A stretch of DNA of 64,000 nt from Symbiodinium natans. Taxonomy: Eukaryota; Sar; Dinophyceae; Suessiales; Symbiodiniaceae. Shown here in pieces: positions 21,600-33,220 of this stretch. The stretch lies in NCBI GenBank assembly GCA_905221605.1, contig CAJNDS010002689.1, positions 35,001-99,000 on the forward strand, given 5' to 3'. Below the pieces are notes generated by a model, which saw only the letters and a list, made by a program, of their open reading frames with translations, was not told the DNA's origin and ran no database searches. Numbering within the stretch: the stretch's first letter is position 1; each line of letters opens with the position of its first letter. A program made the position numbers and the translations under genes.

Positions 21600-24500
21600 A
21601 CAAGCTTGGGCATGCCACCAAGCACGCAGCAAGCTGCGCGATGAGGCAAAGCGCATCGCCGGCATGAGGCCTTGCGGCGGTTCTCGGTTCTTGCCCAGAC
21701 AGTTCTCAGGGTGTCAGTCCATCTTTGTGCTGCGGGGCCTCCGGCGTCCCATATCGATGTCGTGCCACCTGCATCCGAAGCACCCGAACTGAAATGATAG
21801 TCTTGCCACTTGCCACAATCAAATATCTCCAGGATTCCAGGATCCCTTCTGGATTCGAACCCTTGTCTCAATTCCTGAATCCCCACTTCAGGAAGTCCGT
21901 GACCCTGTTAGAGGGTGGGGGGGGCAGGTGACACAGTGACGGACGAGACATCACGAGAACCATCAGGGCGGCATGGCGCGGGACGGTACAGGACGGGGAC
22001 GAAGGTGCGGCTTGGCTTGGAGCTGCTTGGCTCAGGGTTTGGCTTGGGTGCGGGGTTTCGGCTTGGTTTAGCTCAACAGGTGTCGGTCTTGTATGATCCA
22101 AAACGCGTAGCTTGCGCCGCCCGCCCCGTTTGCAAACAATGGTGCCATGACAGGTTTCGAAAGGTTCAACAAATGGGCATGATTTTCTTCAAAGCAAGCT
22201 CGCGTGGATTGAAGAAGTGGAGTGGATTGAAGAAGTGGAGTGGTGGGGGCGCGGCCCGCCTCCCCCATTTACAAAGTCAGAAAAGACCAAGCCCAAGCTG
22301 CACTCGAAACAAAAAGGGAGCCAAGCCGAGCCGATCCAAACCGCACCAAAAGCCAAAACAAAAGCCTGGGCCCTTCCCGGATCGAACAGCGGAGCGGGGA
22401 GGTGAGGGAGGTGAGGGAGGTGGGGAAGGTCTGGTTCTGCACGGGGTCCAAGAAGACGAGCTTCTTCATGCAGGATGCGGACATGCCCCCTAGAAATGGC
22501 CTGTCATCGGTGGAGAGTATGCAGCTTGCAGCTCCTCAGTTCAGGAAGTGCTGTAACTTGTGTGAGATCTGCCTAGTGATGGCTTAGCAGCTTAGCATGC
22601 AATCTCGCCGAGAAGTCTGGTGCAGACATTGTAGCTTTCACAAGCCAGTGCCTGGAAATTCAACATGCCATCTGCCCAGTGTAGAAGGACTGGGGCACAG
22701 TGGAGCCAGAACCTTGACAATCGTTTGGTCATGCAGCCCGTCGTCATGAACCGCTTCGCTTCTAGACTCTAGACGAGCTTTCCACTTCTAAGCTTTGCGA
22801 AAGTTGCCTGCTTCTGCACGTGGGCTGCGCATACTCAGGAGTTGCTTTGACCATGATACACTGATACTGGTCTGTATCGCTTATCATTCATCCTCGTTCA
22901 TCCATCGCAACGGCGTTTGGCGTTTGGACAAAGTCATGCTTGGCCTGGGGCCATTTTTGGTCCTGGCTCTTTGGCACATCCTCGAAATATCTCGAAACCT
23001 TGAACCACATCTCGCGCGCAAGCCGCAATGCGCCGGAAACAGTGGAGGGGCGGTCCCGGGGTACTAGTACCTGGGAATCCTGACTAGGCATGAACCAGGG
23101 ACAACTTATCTGCCTGTGCAAGTCACGCACGCCTCCTAGGTCCTAGGCCAGCGGTGATGCTCCAGTATGAATGCAGGTCACTGCCAAACCACGCTCCAGA
23201 ACGAATCATGACCTTCAAGGCACGAGCCGCTTCAAATGATGCATATCGGCACGTTCTCGGGCAGTTTGCAACTGGACCTAACCTCGTGCGTCTGCTTGCC
23301 GTGGTCGAAGCTGTGCAAACCTAAGCATAATTCGCTGGAGATGGTTTTTTGCGTGTATCCCAAGTCACAGCTCGCACAAGATCTCCGTGCATGGACACTC
23401 AAGTACCAAGGGCCCTGCACGTAGGTGAGAAAGATGGCATGCGCACCGCCAAAGCTGGGGCCGTGTAGGAAACGAGTCAAATGACGCCTTGGCGACACTG
23501 GATCTCAACAGCTTCTCAGTTCGAGTTGTTGATGCTTCGGATTTGGATGGTACAAATGCTGGCCTTGCCATACTCTCGTTCCTTGAGTGACGGCGTCAGG
23601 GTTGCTAATTACAACGCTTTTCAGGCCCGCCCAAAAAAATAGCTGCCCTCATGGCCATTGCTGGGCCAATCGATGGGCCACCTCTGCCGGTAAGGGCTGT
23701 CCCCATGCTCTTCCCCAGAACCCTCAAGACAGGAAGTTCACGGGTTCCAAGAGCCATGCAATCTGAGCCACGACCCCTTCTCGCAAAGACCGAAATACAG
23801 GATGTGCAGCGCCAGGGTCCAGGTAAGCAGCTCAAGCCACACCGCCGCCTCAGAAGACGACTCTTAGTAGACGTTACGTACTGCGCGAGGCATAGGCCAG
23901 CCTTTGGAAGTTCCATGAAGAGGCAGGCGAACAGGTGGGCGGCAAATAGCCTTTTGCTAGACTTGATGTGACAAACTCCATGTGCCAGCTGGTATCTGGA
24001 ATATTTGGTGCGCGCATGTCAGTGTGGGCCGAATCACTCGGCATGAACACTGGCCTTCGCGACAAGTAGATAGGAAGCGGATGAGTAGGGCTCCAGACCC
24101 GATGCACAGCCTGCCGACTTCACTCGATTCACACGCCACACATGTTGTTGTTGCCTTGGTGGCTGTTGCACAGCGAGAGGGATTGTCTTTGATGGACAGG
24201 CAAAGTAGTATCTAACTCCGACTAACAAAATCGCTGGTTGCGCAAATTTCTGGTGTTAAAGGACTTTTCAAGAAGGCTCTTCAGCAACCAGCGTTCACGA
24301 GTCGTGCGCAGCGAGGTTTTCGAAGTTGCATAGGGCCACCAAAAGAAGCCAAATGGCCCGCCTGCGTCCAACCACGTCGTTGCTGGACAAGAAGTAAAAC
24401 GTGTATGTGGCGAAGAATTTAGGGCTTGTGAGACTTGCTTGGGCGAAATTGTCTTAAAGACTGTAGCTGTAGCTTCGGGATAGGGTGGAATCCAAACCGA

Positions 24501-26990
24501 ACATCCAAACATCGTCATACTTTTTCCAGAAAAAAAACAGACACCCCACCTCCCCCCCCCCCTCCCTAGGATAAAAGACTGCGTGAGGCATCCGGGAATC
24601 CGGAGCCCCCGATTGTCAATCAATCTTGCCATTTCGCGCATGGGTCGCAGGTGATATTGTTTGGATCAACCTGCACGTTGCCCGGGACGATTGCATGGAT
24701 TCAGAACTGAGCCGCAGGCCATGAGTGCTATAGCTAGCACGGTCAGAACGAGGGCAAAAGCACATACCTCAGTTAAAAACTGTGAAGAAGTCAGGGGCGC
24801 AGCCAGGATGTGCTTCATTCATCGAGTCTGCTTGGGCACAGACTCCGCGGGCGAAATTTAATTCCATGGCCACGGGCGCACAAAATCTCAATGCGTTCAA
24901 CGGTGTGTTTATACTGTGGCTGTTGCCACTGCAAGTACAATTAACATGCCATGGTTCCCAGCACATTCCAAACAAGAATTGATGGCAACAACCAGCAACT
25001 CCTGCCGCAAGTATGTCTTCATTACTTGGTGTAGAAACGCACAGCGATCCGTGTGCTGAAAAGAAAGACGCTTAGTCGACGGAAACCATGGCCAGCCGAA
25101 AGGCGCAAATGCTTTCATGTGGGGTTGCAGTTTCAGAAAAAAAGACTTCAGCCTTATCTCAGCTTTGACAGCACCTCAGCCAACTTGCACCGGACGTAGG
25201 CGGAAGCCGCAGCCTGTTCAATCTGGAACCTTCTGCTGCATCTCATGGGGACTCGTAGAGTTCAGCTCTGGCATTCGCCCTGCACCCGGCTGCCTGGCAA
25301 AGCTGCTCGCTGTCAGTCACCAGCCTGGCACAACTGAACTGTTCGTTTTGTAGATTTGTCATCGCGCCAAAAAGCCAGATCCGCAGTGGTGGCCAGCGTG
25401 ATGAGGGTGCTGCTTCCTTCCTCGGCTTTGAACACTTGTGTCAGGCACACAACCATCTTCCAGCCTCATCTGCGAAGAAACGTTTCCGTATGCTTTCATG
25501 CTCGAAGCGCTACATCGATCAATGCCCTGCTGCTGCATGACGTCACCTAGAGCCTGGTTCCAGCTTCATTTGCACAAATGGTTACAGGATGTTACAAGCT
25601 TCAAGATAGAAGCACATGGAACTTCAGCCTGCTTCAGCTTGCGACCTAATTCGTGTTAACCTTCAGGGCAAGGCTGCGTGGGCCAGGCTGCACTCGTTAT
25701 GCAAACCCATGCGAACCCTGATGTCGCGATATGTTCACTGTCACACTGCTTGGCCAAGCTGCGCTGCTGCTGAAGCATCGAGAAGGGCACCAGCATCTAG
25801 GTAGAAGGATTCCCTGTCCTGGCAAGTGGCTTTCACGGTTCGGCCGACATTCTGCAACATCTCATGCCCCTAACCCAGCACACAGGCACTGCTGCAGCGT
25901 ATGGAGCAGGCAACGTGGGCACGTTCGAGTGAAGAAGCCTCGGCTGTTTTTGTTGAATGCTGGAACAAGGCAATAGACATAGACGCTACACGTGGCGCAT
26001 CATGGCGCCCGGCTGGCGCCAGTGGCCTCCTTTTGGTTGCTCTTTTGGCTGGCGGCGAGGTCTCTGCGATGCTTGGCCTCACAAAATGCAGATGCACAGG
26101 CAGGATGGTACGAGGCATAAGTTTATACCCACCATGCGTCCATAAGATGAAATCTCAGAAGTGTCAGTGTCAACATTGACGATGCAGAAAGATGAGACTC
26201 TCTGAGTCTCCAACAACATGAATACACGTCATACTTCTCCTGCTCATGCTGGCAATACACCCATACCTTGCGAACGCTCAAGGTTAGCCACGCTGAAGTG
26301 TGTGGCAACTACGTTCTTTGATTGGCATTCTATGATTGAGGCACAAGCAAGTTGCTCTTCATCCACAGCTTGCACTCGTCCTGCGATATGCTTTCCAGTC
26401 ATTTGTGCAATTTTATGCAATGTTGCAAGGGTAGGGAATCAAGCTTGAAATACCTTGAACCCTGAAACTTGACTGAAGCCCTCTCCGGCTCCCATCTCCG
26501 AGACCGACAAGAGTTTTGATGCCGGCAGCCTTGCGGCTACCGGGGATTCTCAACTGCCAGTCACTGGCAAAATACGGACCAAATGCGGAGGAGAGGGAAA
26601 CAAACGAGGCGCCTCGGCACGGCTGCGTGAGCAAAGGCCATCTCATTATCGCCTGACATGCAGTTCATGGCCAACAGCTGCCAAACTGCTTGGAGCTTGG
26701 AACAGAACGGGCAAGCATGGTGAGGCCTGTGAAAGGCTTCGTTTTCGTCGGCCATGATCCAGAAACACCAGTTGCTGGCCGGGTTGTGACCCTTATCTTC
26801 TCGACAGGGATTAGACTGATTACACTACGTGCTACAGGAGCCATGTAGTGGCTTGGTAAATCTGTGGGAAACAAGAAGAATCAGCAGCTGTTCTCTTGAA
26901 CCCGACCAGACACCAGGTAATCAGCATGGTAAGCAATGTCTCAGTGTCAGTGCATCTCCCCGCAAACATGTCCAGAACAAAGCTGGTCGC
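21600..26990. other. Stretch without firm genes
   Basis: Open frames on both strands, none decisive. Segments with some protein character are minus 24641-24222 (139 codons), minus 23498-23232, and plus 23633-23830, which follows a TTTTCAG acceptor-like site and reads IAALMAIAGPIDGPPLP. They may be exons, but opposite-strand frames compete and no family is recognised. A short (GGTGAGG)n-like G-rich run lies near 22395-22430 and a C-run near 24555. Confidence 0.3.
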
Positions 26991-27013
26991 GCAACCTTTT
27001 GCTTCCATAGTCT

Positions 27014-29275
27014 TCATCGTACATCACTTGGCAGCTCGCCTGCATGAAGGCGAGGCGTGCGCGGTGTGCGCTGCGGATTGCATGGGTGGCCATCCATAGC
27101 CGCTTGCAATCGCGGCGATGTTTGAGGGACGTTCAATGTAGAGGGAGCTGGCTGTGGACCCTCGGCGCGGGCGTCGGCCCTGCTAAGCCGCCGAGCTCCT
27201 GCGTGCGTCTCGTCACGCTTGAGCTGCGTCTTGAATACTGCCAGGTCTTCCATCAGATTCATATACACCTCGACCTTTCTTCTAACAATTTTGTCCACCT
27301 CAAGGGCGTACCACTCGAGGTCGTAGGCAGCTCCTTGTTGAACTTGTGATAACAGCTCACTCTCCTTTGTTAGGAGCCGAGCATCCTCTTGCAAAGCATG
27401 CATGTGCTGTGTAACAATGCGGTCTTCCCAATGCCGGGACTCTGCCCAAGCCTGCGATGCCGCTGGGAAAGCTTGCGCAGCCGGTGCCAATGCAGAAGGA
27501 CCCCCACCTCCTTGGCCGCCTTGCTGGCATGGCCCTGCATGCTTGTCCTCCAAGTCTTCAAGGTCTTCATCCAAAAGCTCCTCTTCAGAGTGCAAGTCGA
27601 AAACTTCATCTTTTGACAAATCAGGAACTGTGCCGCTGTTGGGTCTTTGCCTAGCACCGGCAATGACTCCGCGCTCTTGCGTAGGCGATGGGCTTCGACG
27701 CTGGGACTGCAGCTTGCGGTCAGGACTTTGAGTGCGAATGCCTGTGGACAAGCGGCGCCCTGCTGCAGAGTCACCATCCTCCACGGTCTTCCCGCTACGT
27801 GGATGCTGCCCTGGATGCTCTTTCAGCCGATCACTGTAGCGAAGTGTGTTCACACTATGGTCAGCAGAAGCCATGCCCGGCGAAATGCAAGCTATCATGA
27901 TGGTCTTTGCCGGCCCGCGTGATATGAAAGCATCTCGCAACACTAATGTCAGCTTGGAAGCCCTGAAAGGTACATGTGCCTCCCGCCGATCGCCCATGGC
28001 ACGGATGCATTCTTTGAGCGCCAGGAGTGACTTGTTGATTTGCGCACCCTCAACACGCCTCTGACGAATGCTTGACTTGGAGTCTGCTGCCCGTTCAGAA
28101 CCAGCCAGGTCGACCAAAGTAACTTTGCCGTGAATGCTTCCACCACCTGTTTTCCGAAGAAAAACCACACAAATTGCGTGGGAACGTGATGAGTCTCGAT
28201 TGATGGCAGTGCCTTGGGTGGTTCGAAGAGAGTTTCCCAAGTCAATACACTGCTGCATCTCTTGTGGGTTCGCGGTGCCGCGCTCTACAAGCCCTGCAAT
28301 CTGAACCTCGTTGTTTGCATCCTCCAAAGTCTCTAAGCGCTGTCTGTTGTTCAGCAAGTCATATGGCCTCCCACCGTAGATCTCAAAGAACGAGATCGAC
28401 ACTGTCAAATCCAAAGCAGAATACCTTCGGACATGTTCGAAAAGGTGCTCAGTAAGCAAACGTTGAATGCCCGTCATCGTGAATGTCTTGCCTGACCCGG
28501 TTTGGCCGTAGGCAAAAAGTGTGGCACGCCCACCTTTTGCCAGAACCCATGGCACGATGGGAGACGCCACAGTCGTGTACACGTCCTCAGTCGTGCATTC
28601 TTCGTCAAACACTCTGTCAAATTCAAACTGATGGGACTCAAGGCATTTTGTGATGCCATCCACCTTCAATTTTGTCTCATGAATCACAGCACAAGGATTG
28701 CAAGCTGTGACGCAATCCAATTCTGAATTTGTCACCTCGTGCTGCATGATGGGCCGCTTCCGTACGCATACCATGACACCATCAGGAGCACCTGGGTCCA
28801 ATGGCTCGAAGCGCACGGGCTGGCGGTAGTTCTGCTGACGGTAGTTCTGGATCATCCTGTGAAAGTCGATGTCCGGGGCATGTCCTCCACACTGGGCTCC
28901 TAAGAGTGCTGCCTCCTCTTGTCGGCTGCGCCGTACCTCCTCTGCTTGTCGTCGCCTCTGCTCCCTGTTTGCATCAATCCGCCGAATCTCCTCGACGGTA
29001 GAGGAGGTCACCCGACGAACGTTGGGTTGCGCTCCATGCGCGCTGTGCGCACCCTTGCCTAAAGATCCTGATCCCACAGACCCGGCGGGCGGCCCACCTG
29101 AAGCTATGGATGACCTCGTTGTTGGACCACTCGGGTTTGGCGCGGAAGATTTGCCCAAAGCTGGGGACCGAGCTCTGTTGGCGCCAGTCTTAGTCTCTGG
29201 TGATCTTGGGCGCGCATGACCAGCATTTTGCCCGGCCTGTGCCGTCCGCCGATTGCTGGGAATGCCCACATTCAT
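27014..29275 (-). CDS. Kinesin-13-like motor protein
   Basis: An ATP-dependent kinesin motor; kinesin-13 proteins depolymerise microtubule ends in spindles, flagella and cytoplasm. The frame is 753 codons without an intron. Residues 1-165 are a Ser/Gly-rich tail and a basic neck helix (about 95-122, STVEEIRRIDANREQRRRQ). The motor starts at VMVCVRKRPI (167-176). KVD at 204-206 is the loop-2 motif typical of kinesin-13. The P-loop GQTGSGKT is at 257-264, switch I SSRSH at 362-366, switch II DLAGSE at 389-394, and ASKLTLVLRDAF at 439-450. The motor ends near LRYSDRLKE (478-486). The C-terminal part (about 500-753) has an acidic linker and a helical stretch (LEVDKIVRRKVEVYMNLMED). An internal motor after a long N-terminus fits kinesin-13. 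Absence of introns contrasts with the other genes here and might mean descent from a reverse-transcribed mRNA. Confidence 0.93.
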   Translation of the reverse strand: MNVGIPSNRRTAQAGQNAGHARPRSPETKTGANRARSPALGKSSAPNPSGPTTRSSIASGGPPAGSVGSGSLGKGAHSAHGAQPNVRRVTSSTVEEIRRIDANREQRRRQAEEVRRSRQEEAALLGAQCGGHAPDIDFHRMIQNYRQQNYRQPVRFEPLDPGAPDGVMVCVRKRPIMQHEVTNSELDCVTACNPCAVIHETKLKVDGITKCLESHQFEFDRVFDEECTTEDVYTTVASPIVPWVLAKGGRATLFAYGQTGSGKTFTMTGIQRLLTEHLFEHVRRYSALDLTVSISFFEIYGGRPYDLLNNRQRLETLEDANNEVQIAGLVERGTANPQEMQQCIDLGNSLRTTQGTAINRDSSRSHAICVVFLRKTGGGSIHGKVTLVDLAGSERAADSKSSIRQRRVEGAQINKSLLALKECIRAMGDRREAHVPFRASKLTLVLRDAFISRGPAKTIMIACISPGMASADHSVNTLRYSDRLKEHPGQHPRSGKTVEDGDSAAGRRLSTGIRTQSPDRKLQSQRRSPSPTQERGVIAGARQRPNSGTVPDLSKDEVFDLHSEEELLDEDLEDLEDKHAGPCQQGGQGGGGPSALAPAAQAFPAASQAWAESRHWEDRIVTQHMHALQEDARLLTKESELLSQVQQGAAYDLEWYALEVDKIVRRKVEVYMNLMEDLAVFKTQLKRDETHAGARRLSRADARAEGPQPAPSTLNVPQTSPRLQAAMDGHPCNPQRTPRTPRLHAGELPSDVR

Positions 29276-29789
29276 GCGGCCGAACTACGCTGCCCTTCCC
29301 ACCTTTGCTTGTACTTCAATCTAAGCCCAGAACAGCTGCACCGGAATGCAAGATGGCAAAATGCAAGCAAGTGAACAAATTGAGCATCAGTTGCAAGCAG
29401 AATTGAAATGGTGGGCGAGCTCGCGAGTCGTGATATGCCAAAACGAAGCAACACATGCACAAAAGGCGCATACTATCATCTTGTCGAAATCGATCGTTTC
29501 AAGCTGGTGCTTCCGACGCATGTTTTGTTGCAAAAAACCGAAGCACAGTTGGATGAACACAAGTTGCTTAATATGTATCTATTCTCGCTCTCAGCAAGTC
29601 TGTTCAATGGGACCTATCCGTTGATTCTTGCAGCAACAACAACAACATTCATTCACCTGCGCACTCCTTCATCTCCTCCTTCATGCGCTCGTTGATAAAT
29701 TAGGGTCCCTTTTAGGACCCCTATATAGTATGGCACCCTTCAAATAAAGACCCCCAAAACGATCCGATTTTGCGATTTTTGCGAACACG

Positions 29790-29804
29790 TTGTCGTCGTC
29801 GTCG

Positions 29805-29840
<36 letters not shown>

Positions 29841-29842
29841 CT
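29790..29842. repeat. (GTC)n(GTT)n trinucleotide repeat
   Basis: Four GTC units run into about twelve GTT units. On the minus strand this would encode Asn/Asp runs, but I see no gene around it. Confidence 0.95.
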
Positions 29843-29924
29843 CCCCACCTTCGGTGTGGGGTTGTTAGATTTTGAACTCAACTCTTCTCCTCGCCCGGAA
29901 CTCTTCACATCGCCCGGTCTATTC

Positions 29925-30025
29925 CTAGACCCCGTGGAGTGCCCAATGTCAGAGACTCCCTGAAATGCCCAACCTCAGAAACCTTCTGGAGTGCCCAGAG
30001 ACTCCCTGGAGTGCCAGAGACTGAA
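29925..30025. repeat. Second cluster of the CTGGAGTGCCCA minisatellite
   Basis: The words GGAGTGCCCA (three times), AATGCCCAA and TCAGAGACTCC alternate at 25-35-bp spacing. Similar words make up 18430-18690, so the two clusters belong to one family. Confidence 0.7.
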
Positions 30026-30299
30026 TGGATATTCGTTTTGTGTCCGCATCATGGGGCGTGGCAGGGATTTTTGGACATGCTTTTGAAGGGGACCCCTCCC
30101 CTCTCTTTGCTGCTGTTTTCGCGCCCGCCGCCCTCCCCCTCCCCCCCCAAAATTTGCTATTGTACAGCGGGCCGGGCCCCTGGTCCCATCCAATTTGCCT
30201 CCGGCTTCCCTCCAAGGGTCGCAGTCCACGCACGACGGCAAAAAGTCTAGTCCAAAATTTTGGCTTGCGTCCCCAATAAAAACCACCCTGCTTGCTCAC

Positions 30300-30570
30300 G
30301 TGTGTATCTCGCTTTCCGGCTCGCGAGTATGCCCATGTTACGAGTACCAGTGAGTCAGTGCGTGTGACTGGCCAGAGCATCCATGCCTGCTCGACGATTA
30401 CGTCCATGTTACTAGTGCGTGGGAATGGCCAAATCGCCCACACGATGCTTACGTCCGTATTACCAGTGCGTGCGAATGGCCAAAGACATCCATGCCAACT
30501 CGATGACTACGTCCATGCTACCAGAACGCGCGAATGGCCAGAGCATATCCATGCCCGCACGTTGCACGTA
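30300..30570. repeat. Minisatellite, about 62-bp unit, four copies
   Basis: Each unit holds TACGTCCATGTTAC, then (C/T)AG(T/A)(G/A)CG(T/C)G, then GAATGGCC(A) and CATCCATGCC with GATGA/GACGA. The copies start near 30327, 30389, 30451 and 30509 and diverge by substitutions and small indels. Confidence 0.85.
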
Positions 30571-31069
30571 GTCGACCCGAACAGCACAAAGCCTCCCTAG
30601 AGTCCAAGCAGCGGCAGCCGTCCTGCGCGACTCTGGGGATGCACTAGAAAGCCAGCACAAAACAAGGAAAGAAAGCGGGGCGGGCCACCAGCCCGCACGA
30701 AAAACCAAGCCAAATTGTCATAATAGTGCTGAACAGCCGACGCGAACAGCAATATGCGGAGGGGCTTCCGTAGAACAACCTGACGAAGGGAAGCAACTCC
30801 GGCGCTACTTCCCGTAACTTCGACAGGAAACCGCGCGAGACATACTATCATACGGAATCATACGCGCTGCGTCCGTTCAAGGAAACGACCACCACAAAAC
30901 AAGATCGATTTGCTGAGTGAATACCAAAAGGTCGAGAACATGTCGAGAACGGGGGTAGGGGATCAAAAAAAAACTATTTGGGATCAAAAAATAATTTATT
31001 TCTAGGCGGATCAAAAAAATTATTTGGGATCAAAAAACTATTTGCTGAAGGCTTCGAAGGCTTCTTGCA

Positions 31070-31380
31070 AGCGGAGCGGAGGCTGTAAACGCTCAGAAAT
31101 GCAGCAGTTCTGGCCGTTCGCAAGCTCTAAAGACCGAAAAAATAAGACATTCATGCGGGAACTACTGAAAATAGCAGCATCTCCAGAGAGGCTGCAGATA
31201 TTGTACAAAAACAGCAGTTCTGCGCTTTCAGAGGCTGGAAATACTGTACGCTGCAGCATTTCTGAGTTTCCAGAGGCTGCAACTACTGAAAATAGCAGCA
31301 TTTCTGCGATTTCAGAGGCGGGAAATACTGTAAATAGCAGCATTTCTGAGTTTGCAAAGGCTGCAAATCAATGCTGGCAT
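31070..31380. repeat. Degenerate 55-60-bp tandem repeat
   Basis: Words such as AGCAGCATTTCTG, TTTCAGAGGC and AAATACTGTA recur about five times at near-57-bp spacing inside the inverted-end element. Confidence 0.8.
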
Positions 31381-31399
31381 CTTGGCATTAGAAGTTTCA

Positions 31400-32090
31400 A
31401 AAACATGCGTATACTCTGAAGCATGTATATTCTGGCATAGTATTGTGGAAATTCTTGTATAATATTGTATGCCATTGTATATTCTTGCATGTTAATTGTT
31501 GTACATGGTTGTATAAATTGTTGAGTATTATTGTATTTCAGAACTATTTTCTTGTGTTTATGTATAATATTGCATATTCTTGCACGTTATTGAATGTTAT
31601 CGTATATTTTTAAAATTCTTGTATATTGTTCTCTTTTTTTGTAGTTTACTGTATATTATTGTATCTTATTGAATTTTCTTTGTATATTATTGCAGATTAT
31701 TCTATATTATAGTATATTATTGTAGATCTTGTATATTGTTGTATATTATTGTCTACTATTGTATATTATTGTTATGTTGTACACTATTTTATCTTGTTGT
31801 ATGTCACTGTGTTTTTGTGCTTTTCTATATTGCTGTACATTTTTTGTATATTTTTGAAAAATACTGTCAATATGGTTGTATATTATTGTATATTTTTGTA
31901 CATTGTTGTCTATTATTGAATATTATTGTCAATTACTGAAAATTATTGTAAGTTATTCTTTTTTACGTGTATATTGCTGCATATTCTTGTACATACTTGT
32001 ATATTGTTGTCTTGTGTATTATTGTATATTATTGCATCTTTTTGTAATATATTCTTGTATATCATTGTATCTTATTGTGTCTTCATGCTT
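31400..32090. repeat. AT-rich block of TATTGTATATTATTG words
   Basis: About 700 bp built from degenerate 11-15-bp units (TTGTATATTATTG and relatives), with a base composition quite unlike the rest of the window. Frames open within it are low complexity (Tyr/Ile/Cys/Leu) and not credible proteins. Confidence 0.85.
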
Positions 32091-32097
32091 TGCAAAA

Positions 32098-32396
32098 AAG
32101 TGCTCGCATCATGGGATTGGAAGGATTCATGTGCTTTGAAGCAAGCTTGCCCGGACTAAAAAAACAGCGGGGGGGTTGGGGGGGGGGGGGCGCAGCAAAC
32201 ACAACGCTCGCATCATTGGTTTGGAAAGGATATTCATATACTTTGAAGCAAGCTTGCCCGGCTCTAAAAAACAGCGGGGGTTTGAAGGGGGGGCGCAGAC
32301 CCCCCCCCCCCCCCCATTTGCAAACACAATGCTCGCATCATGGGTTTGGAAGGGATTCATACACGTTGAAGAAGCTTGCCCGGCGCCAAACAAACA
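32098..32396. repeat. Tandem G-tract repeat, three copies
   Basis: Each copy reads TGCTCGCATCATGGG, a GGAAGGATTCAT-like stretch, TTGAAGCAAGCTTGCCCGG, then AAACAGCGGGGG and a long G or C run. Copies start near 32100, 32208 and 32330; the second carries a run of about 18 C. A partial copy in inverted orientation lies at 57636-57700. Confidence 0.85.
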
Positions 32397-32587
32397 ATAA
32401 ATATGTATTGTGTATTATGAATTCTATATCAAATCGCAGTAAATATATACATACATGCTTTGTTATTCCGATTTTAGTATATTTTTATGATACAAAGCTA
32501 TACTATACGATATTGCGTTCTATTCTACGCCATGCCACTAAAATATTGTGTTATGCTTTGTTTTAACATATAGAAAAAAGAAAACAC

Positions 32588-32660
32588 ACACACACATATA
32601 TATACATATATATATATACATTATAACATATGATGTTATGTTATGATGTTATGTTATGAT
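32588..32660. repeat. (CA)n(TA)n and TTATGATG simple repeats
   Basis: A CA run passes into TA-rich steps, then TATGTTATGATGT units. Confidence 0.9.
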
Positions 32661-32667
32661 TTCCTAC

Positions 32668-32870
32668 ATATCCTTTCCCGTCCTTTCTTTTCCTTTCTTT
32701 TCCTTTCTTTTCCTTTCCTTTCCTTTCCTTTCCTTCCTTCCTTGCTTCCTTGCTTCCTTGCTTCCTTGCTTCCTTGCTTCCTTGCTTCCTTGCTTCCTTG
32801 CTTCCTTGCTTCCTTGCTTCCTTCCTTCCTTCCTGCCTTCCTTCCGTTCCCTCCCTCCCTCCCCTTCCCT
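32668..32870. repeat. Polypyrimidine tract (TTTCC)n, (CTTGCTTC)n, (CTTC)n
   Basis: About 200 bases with C and T on one strand, only regularly spaced G breaking it (about ten CTTGCTTC units). Such mirror-like tracts can form triplex DNA. The open frames through it are low-complexity artefacts. Confidence 0.95.
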
Positions 32871-33220
32871 CTCTCCGTCGGAAGAACAGAATAAATTATT
32901 TCTTGATCCTAAATAAATTATGTTTGATCCAAAAAATTTTTCTTGATCCCAAATAAGTTTCTTTTTGATCCGCATCCCCGAGAACGGAATCGCATTGGCC
33001 GAATGAAGCTGCCTCACCCACAGGCCGAACGGCCCAACTACGCCGCGGGAAGCCGAGCGTCGCCCACAAAGCTACGCGGTCCGACCACCATCCGCCTGCG
33101 CCCAAGTCGGCGCGTTGGCCCGACAGGCGGGCCCGCTGGAGCGAGCGGTAGCTCGCAGCTGCAGGCAGGCGGGGGCGCGGGTTGCAACAATGTGGCCTTA
33201 CGCAACCTGATTTTCTGGTT

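Larger units (their letters stand above)
30953..32978. mobile_element. 2.03-kb element with inverted ends and 9-bp flanking repeat
   Basis: The left end begins GGGTAGGGGATCAAAAA and the right end, read on the minus strand, begins GGGATGCGGATCAAAAA. Both ends go on as about 90 bp of subterminal repeats of the form GGATCAAAAAATAATTTATT in inverted orientation. CGAGAACGG occurs directly outside both ends (30944-30952 and 32979-32987), as expected of a target-site duplication. No transposase is seen inside. The interior is a 57-bp tandem repeat, an AT-rich block, three copies of a G-rich repeat and a polypyrimidine tract. Long inverted ends and a 9-bp duplication resemble Mutator-type or foldback elements, but that classification is an inference. 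Confidence 0.7.

Noticed and set aside
21830-21905. tRNA on the minus strand, suggested by GGGTTCGAATCC
   Set aside because: The T-loop-like word has no pairing T-stem, and no acceptor or anticodon stem could be drawn around it.
31400-32090. Mitochondrial DNA insert, because of the AT-rich composition
   Set aside because: It consists of short degenerate repeats with no cox1, cox3 or cob similarity visible.
32643-33017. Open frames of Phe/Leu/Pro or Arg/Lys/Glu repeats
   Set aside because: Products of the polypyrimidine tract only.
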